NCBI RefSeq assembly: GCF_016774335.1
Contig: NZ_JAETWA010000046.1
Coordinates: 124,001-188,000 of the forward strand
Length of the DNA: 64,000 nucleotides
Direction of reading: 5' to 3'
From: Luteimonas saliphila
GTDB lineage: Bacteria; Pseudomonadota; Gammaproteobacteria; Xanthomonadales; Xanthomonadaceae
Part shown: positions 46,093 through 54,726 of the stretch, in pieces
Layout of the letters: every line of letters starts with the position of its first letter
Numbering within the stretch: the stretch's first letter is position 1
Translations under genes and position numbers: made by a program
Notes under the pieces: generated by a model
The model's database searches: none
Told to the model about the DNA's origin: nothing
Seen by the model: only the letters and a program-made list of their open reading frames with translations

Positions 46093-46905
46093 TCAGAAAC
46101 GCCGGCTGAAGCCGAGGAACAGCCGACCGCTGCGGTCGCTGTCGGGCTCCAGCAGCGGGCTGGCGCGTAGTTCGTCGGGCAGGTGGCTGGCCTCGGCCGA
46201 GGCGACCAGGTGCCAGTCCTCGCCCACCGGATGCATCCAGGTCACGCCGATGCGGTGCACGATCGCCGAGCCCGGCGCATACGCGGTCACGCCGCGCGCG
46301 ACCTCCTCGTCGAGCGTGCCGTAGTAGTAGCCGGCGAGATCGTCGGAGAGCAGGCTGCTGCCGAGGTTCGCGGTGATCGCCGAGCGCCCGAGCAGCCAGG
46401 TGTAGCGGTAGTCGAGCGCGACCTCGTAACCGTCGCTGGCGTCGCTGATGTCGTGCACCGCCTCCAGCGACAGCGCGCCCCAGGCACCGCCGTAGGTCGC
46501 GCGAAAGCCGGCGTCGAGGCCATCGTCGCGGTCCTCGAGCAGCGCGGCATCGACGCCGTTGGCGAGCAGCTCGCTGCGGCCCAGGTCGTCGATGTCGAAG
46601 CCGTCCAGGCGCACCGAGGCGATGGCGTCCAGCGTGAATCCGCCCGAGTCCACCAGGTGCACGCCGGCGGCGGTGCCGCGCACGAAGACGCGCTGGCCTT
46701 CGAAGCCCAGCAGCGGCACCGGCCGCAGGCGCGAGTCCTCGCCGGCGTAGGGGCTGTCGATGGCGATGGCGCCGACGCCGAGGGTCCATTCGCCGCGGGC
46801 GGAGGGATCGGCGACGGGGGGCGCGGACTGCGCGGCGGCCGCCGCGGACAGGGCGAGGAGGACGCCGCCGGCGCTGCCGGCGATCGCGTGTCGGAACGTG
46901 GTCAT
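46093..46905 (-). CDS. MipA/OmpV-family outer-membrane protein
   Basis: A 270-residue protein with a signal peptide (MTTFRHAIAGSAGGVLLALSAAAAAQ) and a barrel of alternating strands: WTLGVGAIAIDSPYAGEDSRLRPVPLLGFEG is the MipA/OmpV start, and it ends LFLGFSRRF with C-terminal Phe. The family comprises scaffold or pore proteins of the outer membrane. Its ATG overlaps the upstream transporter stop (ATGA). Confidence 0.88.
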   Translation of the reverse strand: MTTFRHAIAGSAGGVLLALSAAAAAQSAPPVADPSARGEWTLGVGAIAIDSPYAGEDSRLRPVPLLGFEGQRVFVRGTAAGVHLVDSGGFTLDAIASVRLDGFDIDDLGRSELLANGVDAALLEDRDDGLDAGFRATYGGAWGALSLEAVHDISDASDGYEVALDYRYTWLLGRSAITANLGSSLLSDDLAGYYYGTLDEEVARGVTAYAPGSAIVHRIGVTWMHPVGEDWHLVASAEASHLPDELRASPLLEPDSDRSGRLFLGFSRRF

Positions 46906-48275
46906 GGGAAGTCCTGCGATGGAGCCGCGATGCCGCGGGCGCGGCGAGGGGGTGCGGCGGGTGGGGGAAGGGAAGGAGCGGCAACCGGCGCCGCGCGCTG
47001 CGCATGCGCGCGTCCGAGCCAGAGGCCCAGCGCGGTCCAGGCCAACGCGAGCGGCACGACCACGCCGACCAGCCCGCCGAGCGCGAAACCCAGGCGCCCG
47101 AGCAGGCCTTCGACCTGTGCGCCCAGCACGTCGCCGCCGCGGTAGACGAAGGTGTCGATGGCGGCCTTGGCCTTGTAGGTGTCCTCGCGGTCGAGCACGG
47201 TGAACAGCGCCTCGCGCGCGGGCCGGGTGATGCCGCGTTGCATCGCGCGGTTGCCGGCTTCCAGCACGACCAGCACGACGAACGAGCCGTAGGCCGCGAG
47301 CCCGACGAACCCGACCGCGGTCGCGACCGGCAGCAGCGCCAGCGCGACGCCGAGGCCGAAGCGCTGGATCAGCCGCCCGGTGAGGGTGACCTGCAGCGCC
47401 AGCACCGCGATCTGTGTCCACATGTCGATGTTGCCCAGCACCGCCGCGCGTGCGTCGGTATCGGTGGCGACGTCGGCCACCATCTGCAGCCGGGTGAAGT
47501 AGATGAAGGTCGCCATCACCGTCATCAGCAGCACGTAGCCCGCGATGCCGGCGAGGTAGGGCGAGCGCTGCAGCGCGCGCAGCCCCGACCAGGCGCTGCC
47601 GCCCACCGGCCCGTCGCGTTCGGCCGTCGAGGCGGCCTTGCGGTCGGGCAGCAGCCGCAGCAGCGCCCATCCCAGCGCCAGCGCCGCCAGCACGAAGCCG
47701 GCGGCCACCAGCAGCAGCGCGGGCGTGCCGACCACTTCGGCCAGGCGCGAGGTCAGCCACGGCCCGAAGATCGCGCCGAGCGTGCCGCCGACCGAGATCG
47801 GCGCGAACAGGCGCTTGCCCTGGTCGGCGTCGAAGCGTTCGGCCAGCAGCGCCCAGAACACCATCGTCGCGAACAGGTTGAACACGCTGAACCAGACGTA
47901 GAACACCTGCCCGCTGCGTTCGCCGACCGCGCCGGGCGCGAACTGCAGCAGCGCCCAGAACGTGGCCAGGCCGATCGCGAAGAAGCCGTAGGTCGCGCCC
48001 AGCAGCGGGAACCGGCGCAGCCGCGCCGCCAGCCAGCCGAACACCGGGTTCACCGCCAGCGTCACCAGCGCGGTGCCGACGAACAGCCAGCGCACCTGGT
48101 CCATGCCCTGCGACATGCCCAGCGCGTCGCGCACCGGGCGCAGCAGCATCAGCGCGGTCAGCACGCAGAAGAAGAACAGCGCGGCGACCGCGACCGCGGC
48201 GCGCTCGCCCTGACGGATGTCCGCCAGCGCCTGCAGCATGCCGGTGCGACCCGGCGACGACGGGGACGCACCCAT
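46902..48275 (-). CDS. ATP/ADP-carrier-like (Tlc/MFS-related) membrane transporter
   Basis: About 457 residues, 11-12 hydrophobic helices. ALMLLRPVRDALGMSQGMDQVRWLFVGTAL at the start and FAPISVGGTLGAIFGPWLTSRLAE in the middle recall the Npt1/Npt2 NTP-NTP exchange family found in free-living bacteria. Late residues DREDTYKAKAAIDTFVYRGGDVLGAQ are also typical of it. Substrate uncertain in free-living bacteria. Start MGASPSS at 48275 chosen; MLQALAD at 48239 is an alternative. First gene of the run ending with the SDRs. Confidence 0.82.
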   Translation of the reverse strand: MGASPSSPGRTGMLQALADIRQGERAAVAVAALFFFCVLTALMLLRPVRDALGMSQGMDQVRWLFVGTALVTLAVNPVFGWLAARLRRFPLLGATYGFFAIGLATFWALLQFAPGAVGERSGQVFYVWFSVFNLFATMVFWALLAERFDADQGKRLFAPISVGGTLGAIFGPWLTSRLAEVVGTPALLLVAAGFVLAALALGWALLRLLPDRKAASTAERDGPVGGSAWSGLRALQRSPYLAGIAGYVLLMTVMATFIYFTRLQMVADVATDTDARAAVLGNIDMWTQIAVLALQVTLTGRLIQRFGLGVALALLPVATAVGFVGLAAYGSFVVLVVLEAGNRAMQRGITRPAREALFTVLDREDTYKAKAAIDTFVYRGGDVLGAQVEGLLGRLGFALGGLVGVVVPLALAWTALGLWLGRAHAQRAAPVAAPSLPPPAAPPRRARGIAAPSQDFP

Positions 48276-48438
48276 GTCAGCGCACCGCCCCGCGAAGGAT
48301 GGCACCCGACACAAGGCTTGTCGGGTGAGTGCGCCGCGTGCGCATGGCCGGATCGGTGGGCGAGATCATCGTTGCGCTCCTGCGTGCGGCGGTCGACGGA
48401 TGCGACCGTGGCGATGGAGTGCATGCTCGGCGCCGGGG

Positions 48439-48495
48439 ATTAATTCGGGTTTAAGCGCAACGCAAGTGGCACCTGCCGTCTTAAAACCGTTTTAA
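48439..48495. promoter_or_regulatory. Paired TTAA-N7-TTAA sites before the OmpR-type regulator
   Basis: TTAATTCGGGTTTAA (48439-48453) and TTAAAACCGTTTTAA (48481-48495, an inverted repeat) stand out in a GC-rich 265-base divergent region between transporter and regulator genes. They are probable binding sites for the response regulator and promoter AT patches. Confidence 0.5.
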
Positions 48496-48540
48496 TGGGC
48501 GCACCGCATGATTCCCGGCACCGCCTGCGCACAGCCTCCG

Positions 48541-49206
48541 ATGGACGAAATCCTGCTGGTCGAAGACGACCACATGCTCGGGCGCGCGCTCACCGCCGCG
48601 CTCGCCCAGGAAGGGTGGCGCGTGGTGCATTGCGAGGACGCGCCCGCCGCGCGCGCCGTTCTGATCGATCATGCCTTCGTCGCCGTGCTGCTCGACCTCG
48701 GCCTGCCGCAGGGCTCCGGGCTCGACGTGCTGGCGGCGATGCGCGCCCGCTACGACCCGACGCCGGTGCTGGTGATCACCGCGCGCGACCAGCTCAGCGA
48801 CCGCGTGCGCGGGCTCGACGCCGGCGCCGACGACTACATCGTCAAGCCGTTCCAGCGCGACGAGATGCTGGCGCGCCTGCGCGCGGTGCTGCGCCGCAGC
48901 CGCGGCGCGGTCACGCCGATGCTGCACTGGCGCGACGTCGAGATCGACCCGGCCGCGCGCGTGGTCACCCGCGGCGGCGAACGCGTCGCCCTGAGCGCGA
49001 ACGAACTGCGCATCCTGCTCACGCTGTTCGAGGCGCGCGGCCGCGTGCTCGGCCGCGAGCAGCTGCAGGCGCGCCTGTACGGCAGCGACGGCGGCGTGGG
49101 CAGCAACACGGTGGCGGTGTATGTGCACCAGCTGCGGCGCAAGCTGGGCGACGGCGTGGTCGTCACCGAGCACGGCCACGGCTACCGCGCCGGGGACGAG
49201 TCGTGA
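48541..49206 (+). CDS. OmpR-family response regulator (QseB/PmrA-like)
   Basis: A 221-residue response regulator: LLVEDD acidic pocket, phospho-acceptor Asp52 in LLDLGLP, TARD, Lys of YIVKPF, and a winged helix with VAVYVHQLRRKLGDGVVVTEHGHGYRA at the end. Start MDEILLVEDD chosen over an ATG 11 codons upstream. Its stop overlaps the kinase GTG start (GTGA). Divergent from the transporter operon, which it may control. Confidence 0.92.
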   Translation: MDEILLVEDDHMLGRALTAALAQEGWRVVHCEDAPAARAVLIDHAFVAVLLDLGLPQGSGLDVLAAMRARYDPTPVLVITARDQLSDRVRGLDAGADDYIVKPFQRDEMLARLRAVLRRSRGAVTPMLHWRDVEIDPAARVVTRGGERVALSANELRILLTLFEARGRVLGREQLQARLYGSDGGVGSNTVAVYVHQLRRKLGDGVVVTEHGHGYRAGDES

Positions 49207-50591
49207 TCCGCGCCCCTCGCTCGCTGCGCACGCGGCTGCTGGCGGCACTGGCGATCGTGTTGTTCACCGGCTGGGCCGGCTGGTTCTCGCTGCAGTACGT
49301 GCAGATGTCCAAGCGCCAGGTCGGCGACATCGACGGCATGATCCGCAACGTCGCCGAACAGATCCTGCAGTCGCTGCCCGAGGACCTCACCGGCGCGGCC
49401 CGCCGGTCGAGCCGCTTCGAGCTCGATATCGATGCGCCGAAGACGATGGGCAAGTTCGACCTGCTCGCGTTCCAGGTGTGGGATCTCGACGGCCGCCGGC
49501 GCTTGGTGTCGTCGCGCTCCGCGCCCGCGGACGCGCTGGCGCCGGACTTCGCCGAGGGCTTCACCTCGCAGTCGATCGGCGGGGTGCCCTGGCGCGTGTA
49601 CGCGGTGCACGACCTCGGTGGGCGCGTGCAGGTGCAGGCGGGGATCCCCGAGGCTGCAGTGCACGTGGAGATGCGGCGCTGGTTCCGCGCCAGCCTCGGC
49701 ACTGCACTGGCGCTGCTGCTGGCGTTCGGCGTCGCGGTCTGGCTGGTGATCGAGTGGTCCCTCCGCCCCGTGGCGCGCCTGGGCGCGGCGCTCAACGCGC
49801 GCGCGCCGCTGGATTTCGCGCCGCTGCCCGACGCCGGCCTGCCGAGCGAGGTCGCGCCCCTGGTGCAGGGCTTCAACCGCCTGCTCGAACGGCTGGCGCA
49901 GGCGCTGCAGCACGAACGCGAGTTCCTCGGCGAGGCCGCGCACGAACTGCGCACGCCGCTGGCCGCGCTGCTGGCGCAGGCCCAGGTGCTGCAGCACGCC
50001 GGCGACCGCGACGAGGCGCGCATCGCGTTGGAGGAACTGATCGCCGGCATCGAGCGCACCGCGCGGCTGGCGCAGCAGCTGCTCGACGCGGCGCGGGTCG
50101 AAGCCGGCGGTGGCGCGCGCGCGACCGACCTGGACCTGGCGCTGGTCGCGGGCATGGTCGCCGACGAATTCGCGCAGGTCGCCACGCGCGAGGGCCGCAC
50201 GCTGGCGCTCGACCTGCGTCACGCGCCGGTGCGCGGCGACATCGACGACCTCGGCATCCTGGTGCGCAACCTGCTCGACAACGCGCTGCGCCATGGCGGT
50301 CCGGGCGCGCGCGTGCGCCTGTCCACCGCGGTGGCGGCGGACGGCGGCACGCGAATGGCCGTGCTGCGGGTGGCGGACGATGGTCCCGGCATCCCGGAGG
50401 CCGACCGCGCGCGCGTGTTCGAGCGCTTCTATCGCGGCGGCAATGGCCACCGCACGTCGGGCATCGGCATGGGCCTGTCGCTGGTGCAGCGCGTAGTCGC
50501 CGCCCACGGCGGCGCCGTGCACTGCGGGGACGGCATCGACGGACGCGGCTGCAGCATCGAGGTCAGGCTGCCGGCGCGCGACCGGACCTGA
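49203..50591 (+). CDS. Sensor histidine kinase (QseC-like)
   Basis: A 462-residue kinase: TM1 residues 12-33, a periplasmic domain of about 130 residues with a QSIGGVPWRVYAV segment, TM2 about 165-185, HAMP-like linker, His247 in GEAAHELRTPLA, N box NLLDNALRHG, DDGPGIPE, and GMGLSLV. GTG start by ATP-less coupling with the regulator stop (GTGA). A complete, orthodox kinase paired with the upstream regulator. Confidence 0.92.
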   Translation: MIRAPRSLRTRLLAALAIVLFTGWAGWFSLQYVQMSKRQVGDIDGMIRNVAEQILQSLPEDLTGAARRSSRFELDIDAPKTMGKFDLLAFQVWDLDGRRRLVSSRSAPADALAPDFAEGFTSQSIGGVPWRVYAVHDLGGRVQVQAGIPEAAVHVEMRRWFRASLGTALALLLAFGVAVWLVIEWSLRPVARLGAALNARAPLDFAPLPDAGLPSEVAPLVQGFNRLLERLAQALQHEREFLGEAAHELRTPLAALLAQAQVLQHAGDRDEARIALEELIAGIERTARLAQQLLDAARVEAGGGARATDLDLALVAGMVADEFAQVATREGRTLALDLRHAPVRGDIDDLGILVRNLLDNALRHGGPGARVRLSTAVAADGGTRMAVLRVADDGPGIPEADRARVFERFYRGGNGHRTSGIGMGLSLVQRVVAAHGGAVHCGDGIDGRGCSIEVRLPARDRT

Positions 50592-50690
50592 CGCGCTGGC
50601 GCGGCGGAAAGAGGCGTGCGTGGGCGTTGCGGGTTTGTCGCCGCGCGCCCCGGTCGACCGCGCGCTCGCGGCGTCCTTGCGGCCCGCACG

Positions 50691-52091
50691 CTACTGCCCC
50701 CACTTCCCGCTGCGGCGCATGACGCCCCAGTTGTGCTTGCGGCGCGAGAACCACTGCCACATGCCGCGGCAGCGCCAGAGCGTGTTGAGCTGGCGGTAGC
50801 CGAGGTTCTCCAGCACCGCCATCGCGAACATCAGCAGCATGTCGCGCTTGCGCGCGTACACCCGGAACGACAGCGTCTCCAGCAGCAGCCCGTTGACCGA
50901 CAGCAGGATGCCCATGCCGATCGCCACCAGCAGGAACACGATCAGCGCCGCAGGCGAGACCACGCCCAGCGCGAACCCGCCGAGCATCACCACGTAGCCC
51001 GCCAGCTCGACCAGCGGGCCGATCCACTCGAACACCGCCATGAACGGCCACGCCAGCAGGCCGGCCGCGCCCGCGCGCGGGCTCAGCGCCAGCCGCGCGT
51101 GCCGGCTCAGGCTCTCGGCCAGGCCGCGCTGCCAGCGGCTGCGCTGGCGCCCGAGCGTGACGAGGTCCTCCGGCGCCTCGGTCCAGCAGATCGGATCGGG
51201 CAGGTAGCGGATGCGGTAGGGAATGCGGCGCTCGCGGTGCCAGCGGTGCAGGCGCACGACGAGCTCCATGTCCTCGCCGACGGTGGTGGTGCTGTAGCCG
51301 CCCACCGCCAGCACCCGCTCGCGGTTGAACAGGCCGAACGCACCGGAGATGATCAGCACCGCGTTGAGCGGCGACCAGCCGAGCCGGCCGAGCAGGAACG
51401 CGCGCAGGTATTCGACGATCTGGAACCGCGCCACCCAGTTGCGCGGCAGTCCCGCACGCACCAGGAATCCGCCGCGCACTTCCGAGCCGTTCGCCAGCCG
51501 CACGGTGCCGCCCGCGGCCACCGTGCGCTCGTCTTCCAGGAACGGTTGCACCACGCGCAGCAGGCTGTCGCGCTGCAGGATCGAGTCCGCGTCGACCGCG
51601 CAGAACAGGGTGTGGCGCGCGGCGTTGATGCCGGCGTTGAGCGCGTCCGCCTTGCCGCCGTTGTCCTTGTCGATCACCCGCAGGTTGGCGTAGCGCCGCG
51701 AGCGGTAGACCACGCGGATCGGCTTGTGCTCCAGCGTGCGCCGCATCGGCTCGGGGTGCGGCACCAGCTCGAATTCTTCGCGCAGCACCTCGAGCGTGCG
51801 GTCGCGCGAGCCGTCGTTGATCACCACCACCTCGAAGTCCGGATACTGCAGCTGCAGCATCGATCGCACCGAAGTGCGGATGGTCGCCTCCTCGTTGTAG
51901 CCGGGCACCAGCAGCGAGATCGGCGGCTCCACGCCGAGGTAGGGCGCCTCGTCGCCCAGCGCGCTGCGCTGGCGCATGTAGCCGCGCAGGCTGGCCATCG
52001 ACAGCAGGTTGAGCGCCAGGTAGCCGCCGTTGAGCGCGAGGAAGTAGCCGATGAAGAGCACCTGTGCCCACCACAGCCAGCCGCCGTTCAC
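50691..52091 (-). CDS. Family 2 membrane glycosyltransferase
   Basis: A 466-residue processive-type GT-2: N-terminal TM (WAQVLFIGYFLALNGGYLALNLL), PPISLLVPGYNEEATI, VVVINDGSRDRT, DKDNGGKADALNAG, the DADS metal motif, ED of VGEDMELVVRL, and QRSRWQRG (Q-x2-RW). Three or four C-terminal TM helices follow. It resembles PgaC/HmsR and hyaluronan synthase-like enzymes building an envelope or extracellular glycan. The GTG start overlaps the HEAT-protein stop (GTGA); the far longer open frame upstream is a shadow. Last gene of a five-gene operon. Confidence 0.9.
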   Translation of the reverse strand: MNGGWLWWAQVLFIGYFLALNGGYLALNLLSMASLRGYMRQRSALGDEAPYLGVEPPISLLVPGYNEEATIRTSVRSMLQLQYPDFEVVVINDGSRDRTLEVLREEFELVPHPEPMRRTLEHKPIRVVYRSRRYANLRVIDKDNGGKADALNAGINAARHTLFCAVDADSILQRDSLLRVVQPFLEDERTVAAGGTVRLANGSEVRGGFLVRAGLPRNWVARFQIVEYLRAFLLGRLGWSPLNAVLIISGAFGLFNRERVLAVGGYSTTTVGEDMELVVRLHRWHRERRIPYRIRYLPDPICWTEAPEDLVTLGRQRSRWQRGLAESLSRHARLALSPRAGAAGLLAWPFMAVFEWIGPLVELAGYVVMLGGFALGVVSPAALIVFLLVAIGMGILLSVNGLLLETLSFRVYARKRDMLLMFAMAVLENLGYRQLNTLWRCRGMWQWFSRRKHNWGVMRRSGKWGQ

Positions 52092-53173
52092 GGATGCCGC
52101 TCCGCGATCGCGCGCCGCAGCGCGTCCCGCCCGTAGCGGTCCGCCACGGTGTCGGCGATGCGCTCGACCGCCGCGCGGTCGAAGCCGGGCTGCGCGGCGA
52201 TGGCGTCGGCCGCTTCTTGGCGCACCGCCCAGTCGGGGTCGGGCAGCAGGGCCAGCAGCTGGTCGAGGTCCTTGAGCGCCGCCTGCTTGCCCAGCGCCTT
52301 GAGCGCGGCCAGACGCACGCCGGCGTCGGCATCGGCCAGTGCCTGCGACAGCCGCGGCCGGTCGGCGTCGTCGCGCAGCGATCCCACCACCTGCAGCGCA
52401 GCCTGGCGCAGCCCCGGATCGGCGGACTCCTGCGGGCGGTCGAGCACGTCGCGGGCCCAGCCGGCCAGCACCGCCGGACCCGCCCACTGCGTCAGCGGCG
52501 CGATCCGCCGCTGCGCCGCCACCGGTGCGGACCGCAGCGCGTCGAGCAGGGGCGGCGAGACCGCCGCGCGCCCGGCCAGCTGGCACAGCGCGGCGATGCG
52601 TTGCGGGGTCCAGTCCTGGCGCGCCACCACCACCGGCAGAACGTCGCGCATCGCGCGCGCCGCGTCGATGGTGACCAGCACTTCGGCCGCGGCCAGCGCG
52701 AGGAAGGGATTGTCGTGGCGCAGGAAGCGCGCCACGACGTCCCAGTGGACCGGATCGGCGAGTTCGCGCAGCACCGCCAGCGCCAGCAGGCGCAGGTGGA
52801 TGCCGCGGCGGCGCAGCAGCTCCAGCGCGAACCGGTCCAGCGCGTACGCCTGCAGCAGGCGGTTGAGCCGCCCATGCGCCTCCCCGCGCAACTGGCGCTG
52901 GGTGCGGCTCCACAGCAGCAGGAACCAAAGCCGCTGCTGCGCGCTCGGCGCGGGCCACGGCGGCGGCGCACGTTCGTACAGCGTGGCCTCGGCCAGCCGC
53001 GGCCGCCAGTCGGCATCGAAACCCCGCCGCCGCACCAGGCGTCGACCGCCGAGTTCGGCCAGCACCAGTACCTGGCCCATGGTCAGCAGCGTCACCACGG
53101 CCAGCGCGGCGGTGACGTACACCGCCCAGCGCAGGACCGGATCGACCAGGGCGATGGCGAGCCAGTCGGGCAT
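52088..53173 (-). CDS. Membrane-anchored HEAT-repeat protein
   Basis: A 361-residue protein with an N-terminal TM (WAVYVTAALAVVTLLTMGQVLVLAE) and HEAT/PBS-lyase-type repeats through the rest (e.g. DADAGVRLAALKALGKQAAL, DPDWAVRQEAADAIAAQPGF). HEAT solenoids mediate protein contacts. Between the barrel and the glycosyltransferase genes, it may couple synthase to export machinery or to the signalling proteins. Confidence 0.85.
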   Translation of the reverse strand: MPDWLAIALVDPVLRWAVYVTAALAVVTLLTMGQVLVLAELGGRRLVRRRGFDADWRPRLAEATLYERAPPPWPAPSAQQRLWFLLLWSRTQRQLRGEAHGRLNRLLQAYALDRFALELLRRRGIHLRLLALAVLRELADPVHWDVVARFLRHDNPFLALAAAEVLVTIDAARAMRDVLPVVVARQDWTPQRIAALCQLAGRAAVSPPLLDALRSAPVAAQRRIAPLTQWAGPAVLAGWARDVLDRPQESADPGLRQAALQVVGSLRDDADRPRLSQALADADAGVRLAALKALGKQAALKDLDQLLALLPDPDWAVRQEAADAIAAQPGFDRAAVERIADTVADRYGRDALRRAIAERHP

Positions 53174-53176
53174 CGC

Positions 53177-54343
53177 TCAGAACGCCCGGCGCAGGCCCAG
53201 CTGCAGCCAGCGCCGGTCGTGGAAATCGCCTTGGCGCAGGTAGCCCAGGCCCCACTGCAGCGCCCAGGCGCCGGACAGGCCGTGGCGCCCCTGCAGCGCG
53301 AGCGCGCGCACCTGGCTGGCGACCACCTGCGTGCCCTGCAGCACGTCCTCGCTGCCCGCGGTCAGCCGCAGGCCGATCACGTCGCGTTCGCCGTAGTAGC
53401 GGTCGATCGCGGCGTCGTGGCCGTTGACGCGTTCGCCGTCGACATCGGTGCGGTTGAAGGTGTAGCCCAGCCGCCAGTCGCCGACGTACTGCTCCACCGC
53501 CAGCGCCAGCCGCTCGACGGTGACCTCGGGGTAGCGCGTGCGGCGCAGGCCCGCGGCCAGCACGGTGCCGCCTTCGAAGGCGTGCTGCATGCGCACGTCG
53601 CCGAACCAGCGTGGCTGGAAGTCCGAACCCGGCCACGCGCCGCCATCGAGCTGCAGCGTCCAGCGCGGCGCGACCGTCAGCGCGACACCGGCCTCGAGTC
53701 CGCTGTCCACCAGGCCGAACCGGCGTTCGCGCGCGGCTGCGACGTACCAGCCACGGCCGTCGCTGCGGCTCGACACGTCGAAGCGCTGGCCCTCCCAGGG
53801 ATCGAGGCCCTGCGTCAGCCATTCGTGGCGCAGGCCGAGGCCGACCTCGCGGATATCGGGCGCCACCTGGTACCCGCCGTCCACCAGGCTGTCCGCCGCG
53901 GGCGCGCCCGGCGACGCCGCCTGCGACGGTGCGGGCGTCGGCTCCGGCGTCATCTGTCGCCGCAGGTCATCCAGGCCCGGATACGCCTGCGCCATCGTCT
54001 CCAGCTGTGCGAGGCTGGCCTGTGCCCCGGCGCGGTCGCCCGACCACAGCTGCGCCTGCGCGCGGCCGAACAGGTAGTCGGCATTGCCGGGCTCGCGCGC
54101 CAGCAGTGCGTCGTACAGCGGCAGCGCCTCGGCCGCGCGCTGCTGCCAGGCGAGCACCCGCGCCAGCTGGAAGCGCGCGGCATCGTCTTCCGGCGCCACC
54201 GCCAGCCGCTCGCGCAGCAGCCGCTCGGCGCCGGCCCAGTCCTCCGCGGCCAGTCGCGCGTCCACCTCGGGCCCCACCTGCGCCATGGCGTGCGCGCCCG
54301 CCAGCACCAGCAGCGCGGCCAGCAGGCTGCGCGTGAGGTTCAT
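53177..54343 (-). CDS. YaiO-like outer-membrane beta-barrel with TPR domain
   Basis: A 388-residue exported protein: signal peptide ending AHAMAQ, TPR-type repeats about residues 25-130 (AEDWAGAERLLRERLAVAPED..., EALPLYDALLAREPGNADYLF), a Pro/Ala linker, and a C-terminal barrel ending QLGLRRAF with terminal Phe. The TPR-barrel order is like YaiO and the exporters BcsC/PgaA in miniature, suggesting glycan passage through the outer membrane. Its ATG overlaps the regulator stop (ATGA). Confidence 0.83.
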   Translation of the reverse strand: MNLTRSLLAALLVLAGAHAMAQVGPEVDARLAAEDWAGAERLLRERLAVAPEDDAARFQLARVLAWQQRAAEALPLYDALLAREPGNADYLFGRAQAQLWSGDRAGAQASLAQLETMAQAYPGLDDLRRQMTPEPTPAPSQAASPGAPAADSLVDGGYQVAPDIREVGLGLRHEWLTQGLDPWEGQRFDVSSRSDGRGWYVAAARERRFGLVDSGLEAGVALTVAPRWTLQLDGGAWPGSDFQPRWFGDVRMQHAFEGGTVLAAGLRRTRYPEVTVERLALAVEQYVGDWRLGYTFNRTDVDGERVNGHDAAIDRYYGERDVIGLRLTAGSEDVLQGTQVVASQVRALALQGRHGLSGAWALQWGLGYLRQGDFHDRRWLQLGLRRAF

Positions 54344-54726
54344 GCGGCCCTCCGCATCAGACGACGCAGCCGCGCCAGCACTTCCTCGGGCTGGAACGGC
54401 TTGGTCACGTAGTCGTCGGCGCCGAGGTCGAGCGCGCGCACGATGTCCACCTCGCGCGCTTTGGCGGTGAGCATGAGCACCGGCACCTCGCGCCAGCCGG
54501 GCTGCGCGCGCAGCCGTTCCACGATCTCGATGCCGTCGTGGTAGGGCAGCATGATGTCCAGCACCACCGCGTGCGGCGGCGGCTGTTCCAGCCGCGCCAG
54601 CGCCTCGCGCCCGTCGGCGGCGTGGTCAACCGTGAAGCCCTCGCGCTGGAACAGGAAGCGCAGGATGTAGGCGATGTCTTCCTCGTCCTCGATCACCAGC
54701 ACCCGCGGTGCGGCCTGTGCGTTCAT
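54340..54726 (-). CDS. Single-domain response regulator
   Basis: A 128-residue stand-alone receiver: EDEED acidic patch, phospho-acceptor Asp57 in VVLDIMLP, TAKAR, Lys of YVTKPF. No output domain, so it acts by protein contact, perhaps on the glycosyltransferase complex. ATGA overlaps join it to the hybrid kinase upstream and the barrel gene downstream. Confidence 0.92.
   Translation of the reverse strand: MNAQAAPRVLVIEDEEDIAYILRFLFQREGFTVDHAADGREALARLEQPPPHAVVLDIMLPYHDGIEIVERLRAQPGWREVPVLMLTAKAREVDIVRALDLGADDYVTKPFQPEEVLARLRRLMRRAA

Noticed and set aside
52092..53822. Upstream extension of the glycosyltransferase frame (to 1043 residues)
   Set aside because: Runs out of phase through the HEAT-repeat and barrel genes; composition is shadow-like and the GTGA junction gives a proper start.
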